The translations under genes were made by a program, and so were the position numbers. Of a stretch of 64,000 nt of DNA, positions 49,026 through 57,575 are shown piece after piece. The stretch is from Streptomyces prunicolor NBRC 13075 (GTDB taxonomy: Bacteria > Actinomycetota > Actinomycetes > Streptomycetales > Streptomycetaceae), in the NCBI RefSeq assembly GCF_000367365.1, contig NZ_BARF01000015.1:1-64000 (forward strand). Direction: 5' to 3'. The first letter of the stretch is position 1. Every line of letters begins with the position of its first letter. A model generated the notes under the pieces. That model saw only the letters and a list, made by a program, of their open reading frames with translations, was not told the origin of the DNA and did not search any database.

Positions 49026-49643
49026 TCAGCTCGAACCCTTGGGGGGCACCGCGCAGGTGATGTATCGCGTGGCACCGGCCCTGGGGTTGCTGTTGCTCTT
49101 GATGAGCCAGTAGAACGTGATCTTGTTCTTCGTCCTGATCGTGTACTTCGTACTGCTGCCCTTGCGGTTGTACTTGTTCATGCTGCCGTGGAAGTCGTAC
49201 GTACTCCCCTTGGAGTGCGGGCCGTAGGGCGGGTTGATGGCGTGGTTGTTCACCCAGGCGTTGGGCATGGTCACGGTCACGGCCGCGCCCAGGTTGGCAC
49301 GTGCCGTGGCGGTCAGCTTGAAGCTCCAGCGGACGGTGCCGGCAGGTGTGCGGTCCCAGTCGACGTTGGCGACGCTGTGTTTCCAGACGCCCGTGCACTT
49401 CTTGTCGGCGGTCGTGCGCGCGTTGATCTCGGCCGCACGGCGCGTCACCCGCGCATAGGTGGCCGCGGTGCTCTCGCCGGCCGGTATGGAGATCAACTCC
49501 CCGACGTTGTCGCCGGATTCGGCGCGGTGTGCGGAGTCGGTTCTGTGCGCGGAGTCCGCGCCGGCCGGCGTCGCCCCGGCCATCATCAGCGAGGCGCTGA
49601 CTGTGGAGCAGAGAAGAAGTGCTCCGCGTTTCGTGTCGAGCAT
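49026..49643 (-). CDS. Secreted protein of unknown function
   Basis: A 205-residue protein with a Sec-type signal peptide (MLDTKRGALLLCSTVSASLMMAGATPAGA, cleavage likely after AGA). The mature domain begins with repeated SAHRTDSAHRAES and continues into a beta-rich part with two cysteines (KKCTGVWK and YITCAVPP) that could form a disulfide. Segments like RWSFKLTATARANLGAAVTVTMPNAWVNNHAINPPYGPHSKG suggest an Ig-like or beta-sandwich fold. ATG 49643 was chosen; the longer frame is unlikely. It may be co-transcribed with the 134-residue gene downstream. Confidence 0.65.
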   Translation of the reverse strand: MLDTKRGALLLCSTVSASLMMAGATPAGADSAHRTDSAHRAESGDNVGELISIPAGESTAATYARVTRRAAEINARTTADKKCTGVWKHSVANVDWDRTPAGTVRWSFKLTATARANLGAAVTVTMPNAWVNNHAINPPYGPHSKGSTYDFHGSMNKYNRKGSSTKYTIRTKNKITFYWLIKSNSNPRAGATRYITCAVPPKGSS

Positions 49644-49888
49644 GCGCTCTGCCTTCCCCCGTTGGTCCTTGAGCCCGGAACAGGACTCAAGATCAGTACT
49701 TGTTGCCGTACGGGAGGAGGCTCTCGGGGGCGCGGCAGGTTCCGGAACGAACGTCAGGGAAGCGCTAAGAGTGACCGGTGATGCGACATCTCCAGCGTCC
49801 ACCGCCACGCCGTGCGGGCGCATGCGCGGGCGGAATCGGAGGCCGGACCGGTGCCGAGTCCCGCCAGGCTTCGGCCGTACTTCACCTG

Positions 49889-50347
49889 TCAGCCGCCGCA
49901 ACGGCCGCGCACTTCGAACCACAACAGCTTCCCGGCACCCCGGTCCATCAGCCCACCGTCCCCGATGGGCCAGCCGCCCCAGGAGGTGGCGTACGCCTGG
50001 ATGAGGTGGAGTCCGCGGCCGTTGTCGGCGTCGGGCGGGGCGGGCGGGAGTTGTTCAGCGGGCCGTTTGTCGAAGGGGGCGGGGATGTGAGGGTTCGAGT
50101 CCCAGACGCCGACGCGGAGGCGCCCGTCGCCGAGGGCGGTGAGCCGTAGGGACGCGGGGCCGTGGGTGTGCCGGTAGGCGTTGGTGACGAGTTCGGACGT
50201 CAACAGCTCGACCACGTCCAGGACTTCGGGCATTCCGTGCCCGTGGAGGGCGGCCCGTACGGTCATACGTGCGACGCGTGCGGCTCGGGGGTCGTGCGGT
50301 AGGCGAAGGGCGTACACCCAGGTGGCGGGCGGGGATACGGTGACCAT
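49889..50347 (-). CDS. HATPase-type ATP-binding protein (RsbW/anti-sigma kinase-like)
   Basis: A 152-residue single-domain histidine-kinase-like ATPase. The N-box is ELLTSELVTNAYRHTHGPASL, followed by RLRVGVWDSNPH (G1-like) and NGRGLHLIQAYATSWG (G2). Such small proteins abound in Streptomyces and act as anti-sigma factor kinases or partner with HTH/DUF397 modules. It is divergent from a WhiJ-like regulator, with two palindromes in the 247-bp gap. It has no transmembrane segment. The partner is unknown. Confidence 0.85.
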   Translation of the reverse strand: MVTVSPPATWVYALRLPHDPRAARVARMTVRAALHGHGMPEVLDVVELLTSELVTNAYRHTHGPASLRLTALGDGRLRVGVWDSNPHIPAPFDKRPAEQLPPAPPDADNGRGLHLIQAYATSWGGWPIGDGGLMDRGAGKLLWFEVRGRCGG

Positions 50348-50502
50348 GAAGGCTCCGGGAGGGGGTGGATGGACTCGACTGACTCGACTCGGGTTCGCTC
50401 AACGGCCGCGCCGGGCGGTGGCTGTGTCGCGGGTGCGGTGCGCTTCCGGCTTATGGGCGGGGGCGGTTGGGCTGCGGTACGGGCTCTACGGTAGGACCGC
50501 AT

Positions 50503-50558
50503 GGGAGATAAATCTCCCGAACTTGAGAGATGTACCTGTAATTACCTCGTGTGAGGTA
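50503..50558. promoter_or_regulatory. Two palindromes in the WhiJ-like divergent promoter
   Basis: GGGAGA-TAAA-TCTCCC (50503-50518) and TACCTC-GTGT-GAGGTA (50543-50558) are perfect 6-bp-arm palindromes separated by 24 bp, 37 bp and more upstream of the HTH gene start. They lie between the HATPase and HTH genes and could be bound by the HTH protein or another developmental regulator. Confidence 0.6.
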
Positions 50559-50594
50559 CACGAGCGCCGCGACGCGGCTCGAAGAGGAGGTGCT

Positions 50595-51446
50595 GTGCCG
50601 CCCACCAACAACCCCACCCTGCGCCAACGCCGACTCGGTACCGAGCTGCGCAAACTCCGCGAGCGCGCCGGGCTGAACGTCACGCAGGCCGCTGCCCGCC
50701 TGGGCGTCAATCAGGGGCGGGTAAGCATGATCGAGACCGGCCGCAGCGCGCTCAGCGCCGACCGCGTCCGCAGCATGACGCGCTCGTACGACTGCTTCGA
50801 CGACCAACTGATCGACGCGCTGGCGGAGATGACGGGCAAGCGTTCACACGGCTGGTGGGAGGAGTACCGCGACAACCTGCCCGCCGGCCTCATCGATCTC
50901 GCCGAACTGGAGCACCACGCAACGGCGTTGCGCGTGGGACTGGTTGTCCACATCCCCGCCCTGCTGCAGACCACCGATCACGCCCGGGCCCTCTCCAAAG
51001 AGGCGGTGCCGCCTCTGCGGCAGTACGAGATTGAGCACCGGGTGAGCCTTCGCATCAAACGACAGGGCATCCTGTACCGCGAAACCCCGCCCCCTTACAC
51101 GGCCGTGATCCACGAGGCCGCGCTGCACATGGGATACGGCGGCCCCGCCACGGTCCGCGGCCAACTCCAACACCTTCTGGAAATGAGCGAACTGGGCCAC
51201 GTCACCGTGCGGATCATCCCGTTCGGGAAAGGCTCCTTCCCCGGCACAGGGCAACCCATCGACTACCTCATGGGTGCGGTCCCTCAACTCGACACCGTCC
51301 AGCTGGACGCCCACCACGGGTGCGAATTCCTCGACGCCGCTTCGCAGTTGGACAAGTACCGGCACGTCATCGACCGGATGGAGGAGAACGCCCTGAAGCC
51401 CGAAGCGTCTCGCGATCTCATCCACCGCATCAGCCAAGACACCTGA
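50595..51446 (+). CDS. WhiJ-like XRE-family regulator with DUF5753
   Basis: A 283-residue protein. The HTH_31/XRE domain occupies about 10-70 (LGTELRKLRERAGLNVTQAAARLGVNQGRVSMIETGRSALSADRVRSMTRSY), followed by DUF5753 (about 90-275, EHHATALRVGLVVHIPALLQTTDHARAL, HVTVRIIPFGKG). WhiJ-type proteins in Streptomyces work with small DUF397 partners to control development. GTG 50595 follows a strong GAGGAGG site. Next comes DUF397 only 12 bp later, and the HATPase gene is divergent, forming the typical three-gene set. Confidence 0.88.
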   Translation: MPPTNNPTLRQRRLGTELRKLRERAGLNVTQAAARLGVNQGRVSMIETGRSALSADRVRSMTRSYDCFDDQLIDALAEMTGKRSHGWWEEYRDNLPAGLIDLAELEHHATALRVGLVVHIPALLQTTDHARALSKEAVPPLRQYEIEHRVSLRIKRQGILYRETPPPYTAVIHEAALHMGYGGPATVRGQLQHLLEMSELGHVTVRIIPFGKGSFPGTGQPIDYLMGAVPQLDTVQLDAHHGCEFLDAASQLDKYRHVIDRMEENALKPEASRDLIHRISQDT

Positions 51447-51458
51447 AGGGGTCGAACC

Positions 51459-51650
51459 ATGGCCAACTATGTCTGGCAGAAGTCCACTTACAGCCCCGAC
51501 GCCTCCAACTGCGTCTACGTCGCCGTCGCCCCCGCCGATGTCATCCGCCTCCGCGAAAGCGACACCCCCGACACCATCCTCACCACGACGACGGACGGCC
51601 TACGACACCTCATCCGCACCCTCAAGTCCGCCGACCCGCGTTCCGCCTAA
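51459..51650 (+). CDS. DUF397 protein (BldB/WhiJ-partner family)
   Basis: A 63-residue DUF397 protein. The family core W.KSTYS.....CVYVA...D...LRES..P is visible in VWQKSTYSPDASNCVYVAVAPADVIRLRESDTPDTILTTT. The C-terminal part has LRHLIRTLKSADP. These small proteins pair with WhiJ-like regulators and probably bind or regulate them. ATG 51459 is preceded by GAAGGGG. It closes the three-gene unit, and a minus-strand gene starts 7 bp past its end. Confidence 0.88.
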   Translation: MANYVWQKSTYSPDASNCVYVAVAPADVIRLRESDTPDTILTTTTDGLRHLIRTLKSADPRSA

Positions 51651-51656
51651 GGCTGC

Positions 51657-51911
51657 TCAGCGGACGACCGTAAGACGACCAGGAGATGTCATGAGCTGCG
51701 GGGCACGGTACTCCAGCTCGACCACCTGCCCATCGCGAACCTCGACGGTCGTAGTGGCCTCGCAGCAGCGGGCCTTGAACAGGTAGCGGAAATAGACATC
51801 GACCCGATGCGAGCCAGGAGCCAGCGGTACGAAGCGGCTGCTCCACGCACCCTTCTGGGCCTGGCCGTCGACCTCGACCGTCAGGGCCGTGAAGCGGAGA
51901 AAGAACTGCAT
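51657..51911 (-). CDS. Small beta-sheet protein of unknown function
   Basis: An 84-residue protein, MQFFLRFTALTVEVDGQAQKGAWSSRFVPLAPGSHRVDVYFRYLFKARCCEATTTVEVRDGQVVELEYRAP..., with alternating hydrophobic strands that resemble a PEGA-like beta-sandwich. Two adjacent cysteines (CC) stand near the centre. No signal peptide is evident. The upstream in-frame part (to 52079) is likely spurious, so ATG 51911 was chosen. It converges on the DUF397 gene and appears independent. No function is recognised. Confidence 0.5.
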   Translation of the reverse strand: MQFFLRFTALTVEVDGQAQKGAWSSRFVPLAPGSHRVDVYFRYLFKARCCEATTTVEVRDGQVVELEYRAPQLMTSPGRLTVVR

Positions 51912-51948
51912 CGGGTTATGACGCCCCTGAAGGGAAAAGCCCGTTCGC

Positions 51949-52531
51949 GTGGACAAGTCGCACCTTCCTGAACCGACAGACCGTACGGAGTGGAGACCAT
52001 CGGAGGTCGGAGCCACCGTAGCCCTCGTCGAGGTCGAGACCCCTGCCCTCAGCGTCCCAGCCGTACGACCCCGAGTCATCCGTGAAACTACGCATCATCA
52101 GCAGGTGCTGGACAAGCTGGCCCCAAGGGGCCGTGTCCGGGCACTGGATGAGGAACTGGCGCGCTGGGGGCACTGGCAGATGTTCGCCCCGCCGGCCACG
52201 CACGAGGAACTCACCAGCCGGGTGACCAGCCCCGTGCTCACCCGTTGACGTTGCCTGCTCGACTGCGCCGACGCGCGTCCCGCGACGAAGAACGTGGTCC
52301 GGTGGCGCTCGCCACGGTGCTGCACAAGTACGGCTTCCAGGACGCGGCCGTCACCGCGCACGCGATCAGGGCGCTGCCTACGCGTGGGAGGTGGAGGGCC
52401 TCAACGAGACACCCGTGATCGAGTTCTGCGCGGGCACGTTCAGTCGGCCGCTCACCATGACTGATCTGGTGGAGCGGGAGGCGGGCCGCGAGGTGGAGAA
52501 CCCGTACCCGGCCGGGGCCTGTACGCGATGA
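51949..52531 (+). pseudogene. Decayed coding sequence of unknown origin
   Basis: The plus strand shows protein-like, GC3-rich stretches in different frames. The first (51949-52248) ends VLDKLAPRGRVRALDEELARWGHWQMFAPPATHEEL. The second (about 52280-52374) reads VALATVLHKYGFQDAAVTAHAIRALP in one frame, and the third (about 52375-52531) continues in another as AYAWEVEGLNETPVIEFCAGTFSRPLTMTDLVEREAGREVENPYPAGACTR before a stop. This breakup suggests one or more degraded genes. No family can be named, and a short real gene at 51949-52248 remains possible. Confidence 0.4.
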
Positions 52532-52598
52532 CGGATGTGATGGCTCTTCAGCAGCAGATGGTGAACCTGTTCGGACCGGTCGCCGTCTCCGCTCCCGC

Positions 52599-52630
52599 CC
52601 CGTCCCCGTCCCCGTCCCCGTCCCCGTCTA
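52599..52630. repeat. CCGTCC hexanucleotide run at the acyltransferase 3' end
   Basis: A run of CCGTCC-type repeats (about five units in CCCGTCCCCGTCC-like sequence) lies immediately past and over the stop codon of the acyltransferase gene, whose stop is at 52628-52630. It is a simple-sequence tract prone to slippage. Confidence 0.6.
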
Positions 52631-53914
52631 AGAAGACGCCACCTTCCGCCGACTCCGGCCCCGCACAACCCCGTTGGGCCACAGCCTCGGACTCCGCTTG
52701 GCGGCAATGTCCTCGATCCACCCGAACGCAAGGATCGCCACCGCGATGAGCGGCCAGATCAACAGGAACATCAGGAACGTGTCCGTCTTGTCGAGGAACG
52801 ACGTCGCCGCGTCGCTCTCCAGGAACGGCAGGTTGTACAGCTGGTCGATGATCGGGACCGTGGCCATGATGAGGAGGTTGTGCCACAAGTAGATCGTGAC
52901 GGCACGGTTGTTGGACAGCGTCACCAGCTTGTCCCAGCGAGCCAACCGCCCCGGCAACTGCTGCCAGGACGGCGCGTACTGGAGCAGGATCACCACGATG
53001 CCGAAGGACCAGGTCGCCTGCGCGAGCGGGATGTCGTTCAAGTCCCAGCCGTCCGGGCCCAGATGACCCGACGCCCACCACAACCCGAAGCCCATGATCA
53101 CGGTCGCGCCCGACACCGCGAGGTAGCGCGGGACCTTCTTCGGTACGCCCTCGTGGTGCGCGAAGCCCAGGACCCAACAGCCCCCGTACACCGCGAAGTC
53201 CGACACCGCGTTGCCCGTCTCACCGGGAATGGTCACCAGGCCCGTGCCCACAACTGCCGTCAGCGCCAAGGGAGCCAGCAGCGTCGCCCAGGGGACCCTC
53301 CGGAACGCCCACAGCAGCAACGGCGACGCGATCACGAACCACAGATACGCCCGCAAGTACCACAACGGGCCCGCCGCCTGATCCGCCCACGTGCTCTCCA
53401 ACAGGCCCGACTCCGAGCCCAGATGCTCGGGATAGGGCGGCGCACCGAACGGCACGAGGTAGTCGAAGATCTTCGCCGCGCCCCACCAAGTGCCGCCCAG
53501 GTCAGGGTCCTTGAGCGGGTTCCAGCCCATCCCGAACATCATCACCAGCACCACCGCGCCGAACGCCCACAGCGGGGGCAGAAGTCGCCGTAGCCGACCC
53601 TTGATCACGCCCAGCGCGGGACGGTTCAGGGAGCGGGCCATCAGCGAACCCGCCAGCGCGAACATCACGCCCATGGAAGGGAACAGGACCGACAGCCACG
53701 CCCAGCCGAAGAGGTGGTAGATGACCACCCGGACGAGGGCGATCGAGCGGAGGAGGTCGAGGTAGCGGTCCCGGCCGCCACCCCCAGCCCCCTTGGCCTT
53801 CGTCGGTTCCGGTGCCAACTCCGGTTCCTGCTGCCGCTGTTGGGGAATCCCGTACGCCGGTGTCGATTCCGGATCCGGGTTCGTGCCCGTACCCGCCGTG
53901 TATCCGTGCGTCAT
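52628..53914 (-). CDS. Membrane acyltransferase (acyltransferase 3 family)
   Basis: A 428-residue integral membrane acyltransferase with about ten helices. The conserved early His appears in SIALVRVVIYHLFGWAW, as expected for the AT3 catalytic motif R..x(10)H. The C-terminal helices contain SNNRAVTIYLWHNLLIMATVPII, also typical. The N-terminal 45 residues are a flexible Pro/Gln-rich tail. ATG 53914 overlaps the synthase stop (ATGA). It is the last gene of a polysaccharide operon, so O- or N-acylation of the polymer is the likely role. The tail and location resemble the S. coelicolor mat region. Confidence 0.8.
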   Translation of the reverse strand: MTHGYTAGTGTNPDPESTPAYGIPQQRQQEPELAPEPTKAKGAGGGGRDRYLDLLRSIALVRVVIYHLFGWAWLSVLFPSMGVMFALAGSLMARSLNRPALGVIKGRLRRLLPPLWAFGAVVLVMMFGMGWNPLKDPDLGGTWWGAAKIFDYLVPFGAPPYPEHLGSESGLLESTWADQAAGPLWYLRAYLWFVIASPLLLWAFRRVPWATLLAPLALTAVVGTGLVTIPGETGNAVSDFAVYGGCWVLGFAHHEGVPKKVPRYLAVSGATVIMGFGLWWASGHLGPDGWDLNDIPLAQATWSFGIVVILLQYAPSWQQLPGRLARWDKLVTLSNNRAVTIYLWHNLLIMATVPIIDQLYNLPFLESDAATSFLDKTDTFLMFLLIWPLIAVAILAFGWIEDIAAKRSPRLWPNGVVRGRSRRKVASS

Positions 53915-56283
53915 GCCACAGTCCTCCGGTCACTCCTGCTGCCGCCACCGCCGCGCGCCCCCGGCACCGCACCTCCCGGCGCCCCCACCACCCCCGTCCG
54001 CCGCAGCTTCTGCCAGCGCAGGCGGCCTCCGGTGAGCGCGGTGATCCAGGACTGGAGCAGTACGACGTACATGAGTTGGCGGTAGAGGATCTGTTGCAGG
54101 GGCAGGGAGACGAGGTGGGTCATGCGTTCGCGGTCCAGGCGGAAGGCATACGCCGCGCAGAACGCCTGGATCGCCAACACGCCCAGCCAGGCCAGGAACG
54201 TCTTCTCCGTCGGGCCGAACACCAGGCCGTAGAGCAGGAACACGTCGATCAGCGGGGCCAGGATGGGGGCGATGACCATGAAGAGGGCCACCAGGGGGAG
54301 GCCCACTCGCCCGAAGCGGCCGGACGGGCCGCGGTCCAGGAGTGCGCCCCGGTGCTTCCAGATCGCCTGCATCGTGCCGTAGGACCAGCGGTAGCGCTGG
54401 GACCACAACTGCTGGACCGTCTCCGGGGCTTCCGTCCACGCCCGCGCCTTCTCGGCGTAGACGACGCGCCAGCCGTCGCGGTGCATCGCCATCGTGATGT
54501 CGGTGTCCTCGGCGAGCGTGTCGTCGCTCATGCCGCCGACCCGCTCCAGCGCGCTTCTCCTGAAGGCCCCCACGGCGCCCGGGATCGTCGGCATGCAGCG
54601 GAGGATGTCGTACATACGGCGGTCGAGGTTGAAGCCCATCACGTACTCGATGTGCTGCCAGGCGCCGATGAGGGAGTCCCGGTTGCCGACCTTCGCGTTG
54701 CCCGCGACGGCGCCGACGCGCGGGTCGCCGAAGGGCTGGACCAACTCCCGTACGGTGGCCGGTTCGAAGACCGTGTCGCCGTCCATCATGACGATGAGGT
54801 CATGACTGGCGTTCGCCAGGCCGCGGTTGAGGGCGGCCGGTTTGCCGGCGTTGACCTGGCGTACGACGCGGACGTTCGGCAGGAACAGCGCCTCCACGAT
54901 TCTCGCCGTACCGTCCGCCGAGCCGTCGTCGACGACGATCACCTCGACCGGATGCTCGCTCGCCATGAGTGAACGGACCGTGTTCTCAATGCACTTGGCC
55001 TCGTTGTACGCCGGGACGAGGACCGTTACCGGTTCGGTGACCGGTGGGCCCCAGGCGAAGTTCTTGCGGCGCACCCGGCGGGTGTGGATGGCGGAGAGGA
55101 GGAGCATCAGGCCGAAGCGGGCGATGACGAGCGAGCCGGTGATCGCCAGGCCCACCACCAGGACGTCCATGATGCTGTCCGAGGCCTGGACCAGGAAGAT
55201 CCACGCCTTGCCCTTCCACAGGTTGACGCCGGTCACCGGGGTGAGCGCGCTGCGCGCGCCGAGCGCCTCGGTGAGGTTGTCGAACTGGTAGCCCTTGCCC
55301 TGCATCTCCGGCAGGAACTTGTCCAGCGCCTCGACCGTCTGGTGGCGGTCGCCGCCCGAGTCGTGCATCAGGACGATCGCGCCCTTGCCGCCGCGCGGGG
55401 TCGCGTTGCTGATGATCTTCGCGACGCCGGGCTTCTGCCAGTCCTCGCTGTCCGTGTTGTTGACGACGGTGATGTAGCCGCGGGTGCCGATGTACTCGGT
55501 CACCGGCCAGGACAGGTTGTCCATCGCGTCGGCGGACGACGAGTACGGCGGGCGGAAGAGCGAGGTACGGATGCCCGCCGCGCCGGTGATCGCGAGCTGC
55601 GTCTGGGACAGCTCCCAGTCGATGCGCTTCTTCGACTGGAAGGAGAGGTCGGGGTGGCTGAAGGTGTGCACGCCGACCTCGTTGCCCTCCGCCACGATGC
55701 GTTTGACCAGCTCCGGGTAGCGCGAGGTCATCGTGCCGGTGACGAAGAAGACGGCGTGCGCGTGGTGCTTCTTGAGCACGTCCAGGACCTTGGGCGTCCA
55801 GGTCGGGTCGGGGCCGTCGTCGAAGGTCAGCACGATGTCGTGGTCCGGCACGTCCAGGCTCGTCGTACGGCCGCTGCGGGTGTCGATGACCGGGCCGCCG
55901 TCGAGGATCTTGTCCGGCACCTTGTTCGTTGCCGCCTCGGGGCGGATGCGGTGGTCGGCGAGGATCTCGCTGTGCACATAGCCGCGCAGCATCAGCATCG
56001 CCAGCAGCGCGACGAGGAGCAGCATCGGCAGCAGGAACCGCATGGACAGCCGACGGCGCCGGGGATCGCGCGGGGCGCGACGCGCGGCTCGCGGGGCGGC
56101 GACACCGGGCTCGTCGCCCTTCCGGACGCCGGGCTCGCCCCCGTTGCGGACGCGGGGCCCAACTCCCTTCGCAGCAGTTGGAGTTGACGGACTCGCTGAA
56201 TGTGCCGGAGTTTCCGGAGTTGCTCCGTGACGGCCGCCCGGGGCCTGGTTCGTGGCCCTGGGTCGGCGGTTGTGCGATGCCAT
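53911..56283 (-). CDS. matB: Polysaccharide deacetylase-glycosyltransferase fusion (MatB, PNAG-type synthase)
   Basis: A 790-residue bifunctional membrane protein. After a disordered tail and helix (about 82-100) comes a NodB-type deacetylase (about 140-340) with TFDDGPDPTW (metal Asp pair), HTFSHPDLS and RPPYSSSADAM. A second helix precedes a GT2 domain (from about 420) with VPAYNEAKCIENTV, DDGSADGTA, MDGDTVF (DxD), TLAEDTD and QRYRW, followed by four C-terminal helices. The fusion matches MatB, which makes poly-beta-1,6-N-acetylglucosamine (PNAG) and drives hyphal aggregation in Streptomyces. The ATG start overlaps the upstream stop by one base. Confidence 0.85.
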   Translation of the reverse strand: MASHNRRPRATNQAPGGRHGATPETPAHSASPSTPTAAKGVGPRVRNGGEPGVRKGDEPGVAAPRAARRAPRDPRRRRLSMRFLLPMLLLVALLAMLMLRGYVHSEILADHRIRPEAATNKVPDKILDGGPVIDTRSGRTTSLDVPDHDIVLTFDDGPDPTWTPKVLDVLKKHHAHAVFFVTGTMTSRYPELVKRIVAEGNEVGVHTFSHPDLSFQSKKRIDWELSQTQLAITGAAGIRTSLFRPPYSSSADAMDNLSWPVTEYIGTRGYITVVNNTDSEDWQKPGVAKIISNATPRGGKGAIVLMHDSGGDRHQTVEALDKFLPEMQGKGYQFDNLTEALGARSALTPVTGVNLWKGKAWIFLVQASDSIMDVLVVGLAITGSLVIARFGLMLLLSAIHTRRVRRKNFAWGPPVTEPVTVLVPAYNEAKCIENTVRSLMASEHPVEVIVVDDGSADGTARIVEALFLPNVRVVRQVNAGKPAALNRGLANASHDLIVMMDGDTVFEPATVRELVQPFGDPRVGAVAGNAKVGNRDSLIGAWQHIEYVMGFNLDRRMYDILRCMPTIPGAVGAFRRSALERVGGMSDDTLAEDTDITMAMHRDGWRVVYAEKARAWTEAPETVQQLWSQRYRWSYGTMQAIWKHRGALLDRGPSGRFGRVGLPLVALFMVIAPILAPLIDVFLLYGLVFGPTEKTFLAWLGVLAIQAFCAAYAFRLDRERMTHLVSLPLQQILYRQLMYVVLLQSWITALTGGRLRWQKLRRTGVVGAPGGAVPGARGGGGSRSDRRTVA

Positions 56284-57422
56284 CAGAGGATGTGCTCCGG
56301 AGTCTTGGACGGTGCCGGCGCCGGTTCCGAAGGAGCGGCCGGCCCCTGTGCCACGGGCGACGGGGTGCTCGGGGCGTCGGCCACCGTGCCGGTGCCCGTC
56401 GTCGCGCTCGGGGTCGGGGTCGGTTCGGACGGCGCACTCGTGGCCGTCGTCGGCGTCGGGGTGGGCGAGGACGAGACCGGCAGCGAAGGCTGTACGACCG
56501 GATTGCTCGCGCCGCCACTCGTCGGCGCCGCGGCGCTCTTGCTCGCGGACGCCCCGGGCGACGCGGACGCGCTCGTCTTGGCACCGGGCTTCGCGGACGC
56601 GCCGGTCGTGCCGCTCGCACTGGCGCCCGGCGACGGCGTCGTACCGTCACTCGCCGTCGGAATGTTCCCCGGCGCCACACTGCCGCTGCCGCCGGACGGC
56701 CGACCGGAGTCGGACGGCGCCGGTGAGGTGTCGACCTTGCCCGCGGGCGCGTCGTCCTTCTGCCCCGGCACCGGAAGCCACGGCGCGTCCGAACTGCCGG
56801 ACAGCAACGTGATGACGATGACGACGGCGTACACCGCGCACGCGATGCCGACGGCCATGCCGAACCGCCGGTACCTACGGCTACGACGGCCGGACTCGTC
56901 GACGAAGACGGGCTTGTCGGAACCGTCGTTACTGGCACCGGTGCCGCTCTTGCCGTCGGCCGACCCCTGCTGAGCGGGCCCGTCGAGCTGCACGGTCACC
57001 TCGTCGGGGTCGGCCGCACCAACCCCCGTCCCCGCCCCTGCTTCCGCCGAGGCGCCCCAGGGATCGGCGAGGATTCCCGCGCCGATGGCGGACACGTCCT
57101 TCCCGGCGGGCGGCTCGGGCCACCCGGTCCGTATACGACGACCGTCCTTGGCCGTACGACGACTGTCCTTGCCCGCATGACGACCATCCGCGCCGCCATG
57201 CCGACCGTCCGAGCCGATATTTCGACCGACCTTGGCGGCATGCCGGCCGCCCTCCAGGATTTCTGGTCCTCTGGTCCCTCTGGTTTCTCCGGCTGTTCCG
57301 GTCGCTTCAGTGTCCGGGAACGCCTCCTCGGCCTCTCCGCCTATGACCGGTACTTCTCTGGTCGCGGATGCAGCTTGGGGCCATTCCGGTTGGGCGTCTT
57401 CTCGCCACTTTTCCATGCGCAC
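56283..57422 (-). CDS. Single-pass membrane protein of the mat locus (MatA candidate)
   Basis: A 379-residue protein. A charged, Gly/Arg/Asp-rich cytosolic N-terminus (about 1-180) is followed by the basic RRSRRYRRF and one transmembrane helix (GMAVGIACAVYAVVIVITLLSG, about 190-212). The extracytoplasmic C-terminal half is a low-complexity Ser/Pro/Thr/Ala/Gly region (SASGTTGASAKPGAKTSASASPG and TPTPTTATSAP). GTG 57422 was chosen for its G-rich ribosome site; ATG 57416 is close. It directly precedes matB with a 1-nt overlap (TGATG), which suits a MatA-like partner, but I cannot assign a function to it from sequence alone. Confidence 0.65.
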   Translation of the reverse strand: MRMEKWREDAQPEWPQAASATREVPVIGGEAEEAFPDTEATGTAGETRGTRGPEILEGGRHAAKVGRNIGSDGRHGGADGRHAGKDSRRTAKDGRRIRTGWPEPPAGKDVSAIGAGILADPWGASAEAGAGTGVGAADPDEVTVQLDGPAQQGSADGKSGTGASNDGSDKPVFVDESGRRSRRYRRFGMAVGIACAVYAVVIVITLLSGSSDAPWLPVPGQKDDAPAGKVDTSPAPSDSGRPSGGSGSVAPGNIPTASDGTTPSPGASASGTTGASAKPGAKTSASASPGASASKSAAAPTSGGASNPVVQPSLPVSSSPTPTPTTATSAPSEPTPTPSATTGTGTVADAPSTPSPVAQGPAAPSEPAPAPSKTPEHIL

Positions 57423-57575
57423 GCACATCCCCCCACGGGACTGTTCCGGGTGCGCCAACGACCCTGAGCACACGCCGCCGAACCGGGCCCCCACCCGGTC
57501 CTCGCGCCCCCCTTACCACACCGTGCTCAGGCCCTGAAGGTAGCGCACAGGGAGCACTTCATGTGGCGTGATGCG

